A stretch of 64,000 nt of DNA from Oscillospiraceae bacterium (GTDB taxonomy: Bacteria > Bacillota > Clostridia > Oscillospirales > WRJC01), in contig WRHM01000007.1 of the NCBI GenBank assembly GCA_009783265.1, positions 100,666 through 164,665 of the forward strand, written 5' to 3'. Under the pieces are notes generated by a model. The model did no database searches. It saw nothing but the letters and a program-made list of their open reading frames with translations, and was not told the DNA's origin. The position numbers were made by a program, and so were the translations under genes. Positions 52,276-62,300 of this stretch are shown here, piece by piece. Every line of letters begins with the position of its first letter. Positions within the stretch are counted from its first letter, which is position 1.

Positions 52276-52782
52276 ATGAAAGAAAAAATATCTGCGATCT
52301 CACTAATCGGAATGACCGGAGTTGGAAAGACAACTGTCGGACAAATTGTCGCCGAAAGGTTAAATTTTAAATTTTTTGATCTTGATCTGACAGTCACCGA
52401 AAAAACTAAAAAAACCCCGTCCGAGATCTTTTCTCTTTATGGTGAGGAATTTTTCAGAAAAACCGAAACAGCAGAACTTGAAAATATATTTAAAAATTAC
52501 AATAAAAATTTTATACTGTCGTGCGGCGGCGGAATTGTCTTAAAAGAAAAAAACAGGGCAATCCTGAAAAAAAACTCTTTTGTGATATGGCTTGACAGGC
52601 CGGTCGGCGAAATTATAAAAAACAAAGAAATACTTAACCGTCCCCCAATTAATAATAACATAAATAATTACATAGAACTTTTTAGACAGCGTGAGAAATT
52701 ATATGCCGAGACATGCGATTTAAAAATCGAATACATTAATATTCTAAATTGCGTTGAAGATATTATAAAAATTATTAAATAA
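52276..52782 (+). CDS. aroK: Shikimate kinase
   Basis: A 168-residue kinase for the fifth step of the shikimate pathway. Walker A GMTGVGKTT, shikimate-binding FFDLDLTVTEKT and FFRKTETAEL (Arg), SCGGGIV, and a lid RPP in ILNRPPIN. The lid is shorter than in many family members and normal Asp-x-Asp is kept. Only this step is encoded here. It lies 31 bases after the GtrA gene. Confidence 0.9.
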   Translation: MKEKISAISLIGMTGVGKTTVGQIVAERLNFKFFDLDLTVTEKTKKTPSEIFSLYGEEFFRKTETAELENIFKNYNKNFILSCGGGIVLKEKNRAILKKNSFVIWLDRPVGEIIKNKEILNRPPINNNINNYIELFRQREKLYAETCDLKIEYINILNCVEDIIKIIK

Positions 52783-52820
52783 ATATATAATAATATATAA
52801 TAAAAAAACGAGGTGTTTTT

Positions 52821-54350
52821 ATGAAAAAAATAATTGCTGTTATAATTTTAGTTTGTATTGCTTTCTCTGTTTTCGCGTCGTGCGCAAAAAGCGACGACGG
52901 CAAATCCGGCAATAATATTCCGGATAATAATGACTTAAATAATAACGTAAATGACGACGACAATTCTTCTCCGGATAATGCCGGAAATAACCCGGAAACC
53001 CCGGCTGAAAATCTGTTTGACCCGGAACTTCCCGACGCTGATTACGACGGCTATGAATTCAGGATACTGAATATAGATCAGGAATCAATGTGGTGGGCGA
53101 TAGTAAACGTGGATGTTGAAGCAGAAGACACTGCGGAAGTAGTAAACGACGCTATGTACAAGAGAAACAGAAATATCGAAGCCAAATATAATTTTAATAT
53201 CAATGAGATACAGATGAACAGGAGTTCTCTTTCAAACGCCGTGAAAAAAAGCGTTGGCGCAGGTACTGACGATTATGATATAGCTCTGCCGTACACTCAG
53301 GATATTCCGGGGATAGTTCAGAATAATCTGCTCGTGGATTTACATAAAGTCCCCAATTTGGATTTCAGCAAGCCGTGGTGGACCAACGACGTAAGCCATT
53401 ATTTTTCTATTGGCAATAAAATGGTTTTTGCTATGTCTGATTTAATACTTACGGACAACGACGATGTAGTTATAACTATGTATAACAAAAATCTTGCGCA
53501 AGATCTTGGACTTGACAGCGCGGACGCGTTATATAATTTAGTCGAAGAAGGCAAGTGGACGTTTGATAAATTTACAGAGCTTACAAGGGCGGCTTCGGCG
53601 GATTTGACGGGCAGCGGAAAAGTTGAGCCGAAAGAAGACAGGTTCGGGCTTGTCTGCGTAAACTGGCTTTATGCGGCTATGCTTGGAGGATTCAACGAAT
53701 TTTTAGTTTCTAAAAACGAAGAAGATCTGCCGTATCTGTCATGCAAGTCCGAAAGATTTTTAACTGTTTATCAGGCAATGGCTGAATTTATGGGCCACCG
53801 CGACTGGGTCGTAAGGGAAGGCGACGACGCTATCGGCGACAACGGACGCACGGAAATAGTATTTATAAACGACAGGGCATTGATGTGCGTGCAGGTTTTG
53901 TCATGCTGCCGACTTTATAAAGACATGGGAAGCGATTTCGGTATTCTGCCTATGCCTAAGCTCGACGAATTTCAGGAAAAATACTGCTCGTATATGTGCG
54001 GCTCAACATGCATAACTATCCCAAAGACAAATACTGATCTCGACAGGACAGGTCTGATACTCGAGGCTCTGTCGGCCGAGAGCAGGCGGCTTGTAATACC
54101 CGCGTATTACGACGTCGCTCTGGGCGCGAAATATCTGAGGGACGAAGGCTCGTATAAAATGCTTGATATTATACTTGCAAACAGGGTATATGAACTTTGC
54201 GACATATACGGATGGGGAGGACTTTCAAGCGCGGTATCGGCTTTGGCTAAAAAAGCTGACATGAATTTAGCTTCTGTTATAGACAAAAACGAAGACAAAA
54301 CAATGGCGGCGATACAGAAAACAGTTGACGCATACGACGAAGTTGAATAA
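52821..54350 (+). CDS. Orphan extracellular solute-binding lipoprotein (paralogue 4)
   Basis: A 509-residue lipoprotein with lipobox Cys21 (Phe-Ala-Ser-Cys) and a long Asn/Asp linker. Shared motifs: NDAMYKRNRNIEAKYNF, TDDYDIALPYT, NLDFSKPWWTNDV, EGKWTFDKFTELTRAA, DFGILPMPKLDEFQEKY and LEALSAESRRLVIPAYYDVALG, with a terminal NEDKTMAAIQKTVDAYD helix. As with the other three paralogues there is no permease in view. A hairpin follows at 54378. Confidence 0.83.
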   Translation: MKKIIAVIILVCIAFSVFASCAKSDDGKSGNNIPDNNDLNNNVNDDDNSSPDNAGNNPETPAENLFDPELPDADYDGYEFRILNIDQESMWWAIVNVDVEAEDTAEVVNDAMYKRNRNIEAKYNFNINEIQMNRSSLSNAVKKSVGAGTDDYDIALPYTQDIPGIVQNNLLVDLHKVPNLDFSKPWWTNDVSHYFSIGNKMVFAMSDLILTDNDDVVITMYNKNLAQDLGLDSADALYNLVEEGKWTFDKFTELTRAASADLTGSGKVEPKEDRFGLVCVNWLYAAMLGGFNEFLVSKNEEDLPYLSCKSERFLTVYQAMAEFMGHRDWVVREGDDAIGDNGRTEIVFINDRALMCVQVLSCCRLYKDMGSDFGILPMPKLDEFQEKYCSYMCGSTCITIPKTNTDLDRTGLILEALSAESRRLVIPAYYDVALGAKYLRDEGSYKMLDIILANRVYELCDIYGWGGLSSAVSALAKKADMNLASVIDKNEDKTMAAIQKTVDAYDEVE

Positions 54351-54377
54351 TATAATTATCTGTGTTGGATCAGAATC

Positions 54378-54398
54378 AGGGCGGGACTTCCCGCCCTT
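54378..54398. terminator. Hairpin between converging genes
   Basis: AGGGCGGGACTTCCCGCCCT is a palindrome with little T-run; it lies between the solute-binding gene and the opposite-strand NfeD gene. Confidence 0.5.
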
Positions 54399-54434
54399 GA
54401 ATTATAATTGTTTTGATATATGCGAACAAAAATA

Positions 54435-54890
54435 TTATCTCGAACAAATTGCCTGCGAGCCGTCTATTTTAATAATTGTGACGACAAGCCCGCTCTCGTA
54501 TATAATATCGTCGTCGTCGGCTTTCGCGCCGTATTCAAGCGCGCCTACCCTGACTGCGCCCGTATTTTTATAATTATTTATTTCCCGCGTGACTATCGCG
54601 CTTTTGCCTATAAGCGATTTTGAATTTTTATTAATATCGTTTATGGCGGCTCTGGATTTTATCGATTTCCTGAAAATCGTTCTTGACAAAACAAGCAGTA
54701 TTAATGTTATAATAAAAAACACAAGAACCTGTACCCAGACATGAAATCCCGTCAGGGATAAAATAAATGCCGCAGTTGCGGACGGAATAAACCAAATCGA
54801 AATAAAAACATAAGTATAAATCTCGGCTACAGCGGCAAATAAAATAATACCTATCCATATATACGGAATAATTTCGCTCAAATCAAGCAC
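54435..54890 (-). CDS. NfeD family membrane protein
   Basis: A 151-residue protein with three membrane helices (IWIGIILFAAVAEIYTYVF, FIPSATAAFILSLTGF, VLVFFIITLILLVLSR) and a C-terminal OB-fold domain (SLIGKSAIVTREINNYKNTGAVRVGALEYGAKADDD, LVVTIIKIDGSQAIC). NfeD partners usually lie beside SPFH/stomatin genes; none is seen here. It acts in membrane organisation, in ways not well known. Confidence 0.88.
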   Translation of the reverse strand: MLDLSEIIPYIWIGIILFAAVAEIYTYVFISIWFIPSATAAFILSLTGFHVWVQVLVFFIITLILLVLSRTIFRKSIKSRAAINDINKNSKSLIGKSAIVTREINNYKNTGAVRVGALEYGAKADDDDIIYESGLVVTIIKIDGSQAICSR

Positions 54891-55001
54891 CCCCGGTACA
54901 ATATAATAATTGGCGTTTATTTAACGCATAATTAATATATATTAATTATATAATATTGCGTATTAAAAAGTTTGTAAAAATTTGCAAAGGAGATAATCTG
55001 T

Positions 55002-55967
55002 ATAAAAACAATAATAATCAACAGAAACGACTCTAATCAGCGGCTCGATAAATTCCTGACAAAAGCTTTTGAGAATCTGCCGGTTTCTATGCTTTATAAA
55101 TTTATACGCACGAAAAAAATCAAAGTCAATAATAAACGCTGCGAAATAAATTATAAATTAAACGAAGGCGATACTGTGGACTTATATATAAATGAAGAGT
55201 TTCTTATAACTTCCGGCGATAATCAGAATTTTAAGAATATAATCCCAAAACTAAAAATTTTATATGAAGACGAAAATATTTTGCTGTGCGACAAAAAACC
55301 CGGAATAATAGTACATCCGGACGAAAACGAAGAAATAAACACTCTGATAAATCATGTCACGGCATATTTATATAAAAACGGCGAATATAATCCGGACTGT
55401 GAAAATTCTTTTGCCCCCGCCCTGTGCAACAGAATCGACAGGAACACGGGCGGGATAGTAATCTGCGCGAAAAACGCCGAAACTTTGAGAATTATAAACG
55501 AGAAGATAAAAAACAACGAGATAGAAAAATCATATATTTGTCTCGTTCACGGAATTTTAAGCAAAAAAGAAGATATTATGACTGCCTATCACAGAAAAGA
55601 CACGGAAAAAAATACAGCGGTAATAAACAAAAACAAGTTCGCAGGGGCAAAAATTATTAAAACAAAATATAAAGTGTTAAAAGAAAAAAATAATATATCT
55701 CTTGTAAAAGTCGGCTTGATCACGGGAAGAACCCATCAGATAAGGGCGCATTTCGCGTATGTCGGCCACTCTCTTGTCGGCGACGGGAAATACGGCAGGG
55801 AAGAGACGGTCAAGTCAGACAGGAAAAAAGGCTTTTTTTATCAGGCGTTATATTCATATATGATAAGATTTAATTTTTCCGGGGACTCCGGGATATTAAA
55901 TTATCTGAACGGCAGAAGTTTTAACATTGAGATTGAGAATGTGGATTTCGCGAGGAATTTTGACTGA
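55002..55967 (+). CDS. RluA-family pseudouridine synthase with apparent AUA start
   Basis: S4 domain (RLDKFLTKAFENLPVSM, KKIKVNNKRC, L-x-E-G-D-T-V) followed by the RluA catalytic domain: NRIDRNTGGIVICAKNAE with the catalytic Asp, and TGRTHQIRAHFAYVGHSLVGDGKYG. The first ATG in frame (55089) would remove about 29 conserved S4 residues. An AAAGGAG site (54986-54992) lies nine bases before ATA at 55002, which gives Met-Lys-Thr-Ile-Ile-Ile-Asn, matching relatives. No ATG, GTG or TTG lies between the stop at 54975 and 55089. The target rRNA or tRNA position is unknown. Confidence 0.88.
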   Translation: MKTIIINRNDSNQRLDKFLTKAFENLPVSMLYKFIRTKKIKVNNKRCEINYKLNEGDTVDLYINEEFLITSGDNQNFKNIIPKLKILYEDENILLCDKKPGIIVHPDENEEINTLINHVTAYLYKNGEYNPDCENSFAPALCNRIDRNTGGIVICAKNAETLRIINEKIKNNEIEKSYICLVHGILSKKEDIMTAYHRKDTEKNTAVINKNKFAGAKIIKTKYKVLKEKNNISLVKVGLITGRTHQIRAHFAYVGHSLVGDGKYGREETVKSDRKKGFFYQALYSYMIRFNFSGDSGILNYLNGRSFNIEIENVDFARNFD

Positions 55968-56081
55968 TTTTTTTTGGTCAAAATTGTGAATAAAATGTAA
56001 AAAATGAAAAATATGTAGAAATCAGATTATTTTTTATTTGATTAAAAGCATAAATTAGGCTAAAAAGTATAAAAAAACATA

Positions 56082-56110
56082 TTGACTTTAGAAAAAATAT
56101 GTGATATACT
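56082..56110 (+). promoter_or_regulatory. Upstream promoter of the adhesin gene
   Basis: TTGACT (56082-56087), a 17-base spacer and TATACT (56105-56110). It gives a 5' leader of about 260 bases. The region before it, from 55968, is AT-rich with no gene seen. Confidence 0.65.
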
Positions 56111-56196
56111 ACTATAACATTGTTGAAATTTGCATGTTTATTTGCATAAAACGTAGAAAAATAAAAAAATAAAAAAATATTTAAAACAATATATTC

Positions 56197-56268
56197 TGTG
56201 ACTGAGATGTGACTGTAGTATGGTATAATTAAGATAATAACGGCTAACTTGTGACTGAGATGTGACTG
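56197..56268 (+). promoter_or_regulatory. TGTGACTG repeat cluster with a second promoter
   Basis: The 19-base unit TGTGACTGAGATGTGACTG occurs twice, at 56197-56215 and 56250-56268, offset by 53 bases (about five helical turns). Each unit holds two TGTGACTG half-sites spaced by AGA. A TATAAT sits at 56224-56229, with the first unit covering its -35 region. This looks like a binding site for a regulator that activates or represses the adhesin gene at 56380. Confidence 0.65.
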
Positions 56269-56379
56269 GAAATTATTGTAGAAACAAAAGAAGATGTTTT
56301 ACATAGAATAAAAAAGAGAAATAATAAAATAAAAAAATAACACAAAGATAATATATAAAAATAGTATGGTGGGAATTGT

Positions 56380-59300
56380 ATGAAAAAAAATATTGATTCG
56401 AACATAAACAGTATATTCAGGAACCGCAGACGCAGAAAGATAATATCGAGCCTGTTATTTGCGGTTATGATGTTTAACAGTGTGTTTTTGGTGTTTATCG
56501 CGACGCCCCATCTTGCTGTGACGGCGGATACGGAGATATTAGACAGTCCCGGGTGCGGGTATGATGAACATACGCATGAGCCGGGGTGCTACGGGCGCGT
56601 GCTTTCTTGCGACTTAGATGAAACAGAAGGACATATACATAACGAAGCATGTATCGGATTAGTTCCGGCCCTTACCTGTGAACTCGAAGAATCCGAAGGA
56701 CACGAACACGGCGAAGAGTGCGTTGGTATGATACCGCGACTTGTCTGCGAATCCGATGACGAAGAACACGAGCATGACGAAGACTGTTGGGAGTACGGCG
56801 AGGAGTATATCTGTGAACTCGAAGAATCCGAAGGCCATATACATAATGAAGAATGTTACACAGAACAGGAAGGATATATCTGCGGACTCGAGGAATCCGA
56901 AGGTCATATACATACAGACGATTGCTGGGAGACTGACTGGGATAATCTGATTTGCGATCTCCATATACATAACAGCGACTGTTACGCTAAAAAAACGACA
57001 GAACCTCAGGGCGGCGGAAAAGAAGAAGATACATCAACCACGGAAGAAACAACGCCTATTACAACTACAGAAGAAATCACGACAACCGAAGCTACGACAG
57101 AGCCGAAAGGCTTTGAGGGAATCTCACCCATGGGGTTCGGGGACGAGTTCGATCCGCCGATGTTACGCGGGGCGAGAGGTGAATCAGATAAATTCTCAGT
57201 CACTATTAACGTAACAAAAATCGTCGAAGGAGAGTATGATTGGACGACGCACGTTAGGGAGGAGTTCACATTCAAGGCTACACAGGTCGACGAGACCGGC
57301 GAAACTGCAATCGAAGGTGGTGCATACGGGGAGACAGGTGGTTGTTCTGCAGTCGAAAATGGAACCTATAATTATCCGATTACAATCGAAGATTTAGAAG
57401 AGGGCGAGTATTATTTCAAAATTGAAGAAATTATGCCGGACGGGTGGACAAGCACCACACCGCCACAGGTTGTTAAGGTTATCGTCGGCCCAGACGGAGC
57501 AACAACAACATCGAGCAGCGTAATAGAGTGGGAAAACGAGATAGATTACGACAATCTCGAGGGCTATAGAGTAGTAAGTACTCTACCTGGTGAGGTCTAC
57601 GAAACTATTGGAAACGGTTTCGTTTTAGACAGTGACAACAGTATTGTGATTGGCGCGCTGTATTGCGCCGACAAGGTCGTGTCATTTTATGATGAGAGTG
57701 ATAATCCATATAGTCCTTATGTATTATATGATGGCGATAAGTATTTTGCGAGAGATACTTATCCTTCTGAGGGTATCACAGATAAAGACGTAAGGAAAGA
57801 AATCAGCTGGGTTTTAAGCAACGGCTTTTGGTCGAACGGAGTGCTTAAAGGTGAAAGCTACGATTACACGATGGGAAGCAACTATAAATGGCTGCTGCAA
57901 AAATACGGATTCGATGTGCCAGAAGCTGGTGACCCTACTGTATTGGCACAGTGGGAGTGTTTTGCCGCTACGCAGCTTGCGATTTGGTATTTTGCCAACG
58001 GTATGAACTTGATGTCCTATAGCCCTGCCGACCTTTTAGAAGTGGCTAAAGGGGAAATATATTATAGTGTTTCCAATGAAAACATAATTTATGCTATCTA
58101 CCACGGACTGGTAGAGGAAGCGGAAAATGAAATAACGATTCCTTCAATCGAAATCACTTTCGATACCTCCAAAGCGGCGTACACAGGTATGGATACATAC
58201 GGACCTATTAAGGTCAACGTTGAGGTAGAGCCGCTGCATATCAGCTCCATGCTTTCTAAAATCATGCTGACCGGAATGAACGGTTACAAAATAAGTGATA
58301 CCTATTGGGGTTCGGGTACCCCGACTTTGGAGTTAGATAACGAAGATGAGTTCTATGTGTATGTTGGTTCGGAGATGCCGGCCGCTGGGGTTGGGGTAGA
58401 AGTCGTGACAGCCGTAGCGTCGGTCAGCGAACTGGCAATCGGCGGAAGCCGTGATTCTGCGGGTATATTTTATTATATAGAGACCGATGAAGAATTCAGA
58501 ACTCCGGGGCAGGCGCTGTGCGGAATCGGAAATACCGGAACTGCTACGGTAACAGGCACTGCTGAGTTGAACTTGTACGGCGTAAGTTTCACCAACACAT
58601 ACGAAGAACCGGGCCCGGAAACCAGAAGTCTTACGTTGACGAAAACTGTTGTAAATCCAACGGGCAATAATCCGAATAAAGAATTTACTTTTAATATATG
58701 GTTTGATGGTGTAGAGACCGGGATTATTAGGTCTACATCGGAAAAATTTGTAGAAAAGGCCGTCGGTTCTGGTTCTGGCTCTGGCGTTAAATGGACAGGT
58801 GTATTGAAAAACGGAGAAACCGTGACATTTACGAATATACCGTTAGGGACCAAATATCAAATAATAGAAAATGATTACAGCTCGAACGATTATTCTACGG
58901 CTTATAAAATAAATACTGGCGACCCAATAAGCGAACGAGATACAAGACTGAGAACAATAAGTCCATCAGAAAATGTAGAGTTCACGAACACATATAACGA
59001 ACCGGTACCTAAATTTGCCAACTTCATCATAAACGGCAAAAAAATCGTCACAGGCACAGATGCGCCGAACGCGACATTCACATTCATGCTGAAGCAGGTT
59101 AATGAAAGCGGTGCCCTAATTACTCCACCAACCGTGCAACAGTTAATAGACGCTACGGATAATATTTTAAAAACTACTGTAACATTAATTAACGGTGTGT
59201 TAAGTCCTGCGAAAGGCGAATTCAATTTTGCAATCAACGATTTACCGGAAGGCGAATATTATTTCAAGGTAAGCGAACAAGACGATGGCGGGGCTAATTG

Positions 59301-62300
59301 GACATACGATACGATTGAATATATAGTTAGAGTAGAAGTAACAAACGGTCACGCGATTGTGTATTACCCGGACGGGACAATCGCAATCGACGATAAAGTC
59401 ATGACGACAAGCGATCCGCAGACGATTGATATTGATCCACCGGAGGTTACAGATGATCCGGACTTAAAACATGGCGGAGATATAAACAGCCTTAATTATT
59501 TTAATGGTTCAGAAAGCGGCACATATAGGTATAAAACTTTGACTCAACGTGGTTTACCAGCAGCTGTAGATCCTCCCATGGCTTTTAGATATATATATAC
59601 GGGGACATCCGGTAATCCAAACATAATCATTGGCGCGGCTTATTGTATTGATATGCATAACGATAATGTAGTTGAACCGATATATAAACCATATAATAGT
59701 TTCGAGGAATTTTGCGAAGTATATCCTAATTATGAAGAAATTCTTTGGTTAACGCGCAATGGGTTTATGTCTAAAGGAGGAAGAACGGAGTACGGAAATT
59801 GGGATTACAAAGGTGATTCTCATAATCTGGAAGATATAAAAACATTAACAGATATTGATACCCTTACAGAGGACGAAGCATATTGTGCAACACAGTTTGC
59901 AATTTGGCATTTTTCTGATGGTATTGATTGGCAATTAAATGATGGCGATTATCAAATCCTAAACCAAAATATTTATAAAGCTTACTTCGCATTAATCGAA
60001 GCGGCGAAAGACGCAACGAATAAAGGTATCGCTGAAGTTACTCTTGGCGTACATTTTGATATAGATGACGCAAAAATTGAAGATGGTTGGTACGGCCCGG
60101 TTAAAATTAAAGTTGATTTACTGCCGTTAGAATTTATTGATAAAAGTACTGTTCCTGTTTATCTTACACCTGCAGCTGGCATGACAATTTCGCAAACAGC
60201 CGGCGGACCGGTTTATAACGGACCTTATTATGATGATGGAACAAATGATACATTCTATGTAAACATCGGCTCATCATCGACAGAAGCAATCCTGGAATTA
60301 GTAACGGCGACGGCCACTATAAATGAAGAGATACTTGTAAATGATGTATTTATTCTGAACAATCAAGATACTTCCGGAAATCCAAACTGGGAAGCTGCAC
60401 AAGCCGTCACCGGTATAGGCGCAATAAAACGGGAAGTTAGTCTCGAAGCCACGGCAACTTTATATTACGGCGCAAGCGATTACATGCTCACGTTCAAGAA
60501 CAAATATACCCCGACAGAAATAATCATCAAAGGCAAAAAAGTCGTCGAGGGAACCGCGCCGGGTGAAACGTTCATATTCACGCTTACGGAGTGGAGTTCG
60601 GGTGACCTTATAACCGGAGAGGCTATTGTAGACGGTATTACCGATTCAGTTGAAGTAGAAACCAATGGCGAGGGAGAATATACATTTGAATTTAAGCCTA
60701 TTCGCGGACTCACAAATGATACTACATACTACTTCAAGATAAGCGAGGTAAAAGGCAGTAAACTCGGCTGGGATTACGACGAAAACAGTTATATCGTCGT
60801 TGTGGTGGTAGATAAAGATGGCAAATTCGAGATTTATTACCCGCAGTCGGGTGATCCGTTGCCGACAGGAATTATTAATCCTTCTGATAAACCTTTTGCC
60901 GGACAAATTACTTACCAATTAACAGAGCCGGAAGAGAAACCCACTTATTACGATTTTAAAGATACGAAAGGGGAAAAATTCTTATTATTCTGCGCCGATA
61001 AATTTGTTGGTCCTCCGACATCGCCAGATGATTTATATTATGATTTTTTCCACATAGAGGATAATACTTCTTCTGCACTCGTTTATGCTTTATACAATCA
61101 ACTCACAACAAATAGTTCCTCCGACGACTTTTTAAACCTGTTTGGTTTTAAAAGCGAAACTGACGGAGAATATAAAACGCCTTTCGATACTGAGAACAAA
61201 GTAACTCAGCGGGAGAGATGTAAACAATTAGCAGCACTTTTGATTTGGTATTATGAATTCAAAACTTTATGGCCGGAGTATGAATGGGATCCATCGAATG
61301 CGCTTAGTTGGCCGGAAACATTACCGGCAAAAGATTATCCATTAGAAGCTGGCAAGAAATTACCGCAAAGAACAGAGGTTGCTTCAAGATTTTATAATCA
61401 GGAGTTATTGCATGCAGGCCTCGATTATACCGAAGTGTTCGCCATTGCCGTCGGAATAATAGATAAAATGATGGACGCTTACAGTACGGTTACCGATAGC
61501 AAATGTATCACATCAATCAATATGATATATGAACCCGATAGTGATAATTCCGGCTGGCTCTCTTTCTCGTATGACGGTTTCATTCCCCCTGAACATGAGT
61601 TAAAACTTTCATGGGTGATAAACGGGGCTATGGATGTTAGCATGGATGAGAATGAGCTAACCTCAGGCGAATACATTAAAATAAATATCACTGATAAATT
61701 TTATATAGAACATAGCGGTACAGGAAGCGTAGAATTTGCTCTTGAAGATAACTTGTATTATTTAATGAATGGCAGTATCGAAGGTGAATATTATATTTCA
61801 CATGAATATAATAGGGGTGAGATATTATGGCGGCAAAGAATGATTATAGGCTTCGCGCAATTCGCTAAAATGAATTGCGTACTGGAAATAGGCAAAGGCG
61901 ATAACGTGACTTTCAAAAACAAATACGTAACCACAGATATGACGATAACGAAATTTGTCGACGGAAATCCGTGGGAAGACGGCGAAACATTTGAGTTCAC
62001 AGTTGAATTTAGCAATAATGAAGGAATTATATGTAGTGATGCAACTCTGGAAGGTGGAAAATGGAAAATAACACTGACATATTCTAAACGAAGTGTGACA
62101 TTCAAAAATATACCGTTAGGAACGACATATACGATAACTGAGGTTGATGCTGACGATGAATATCATTTAGTTGGCATAAAAGTGGACGGCAACGATGCCG
62201 GCGACGTCGCTACAGGCATAGTTTCGGGAATAGCAGAAAGCCCGTTAAAAATCCATGTCAAGTACACAAACCGCAAATACGGGCCAAAACTCCCTGAAAC

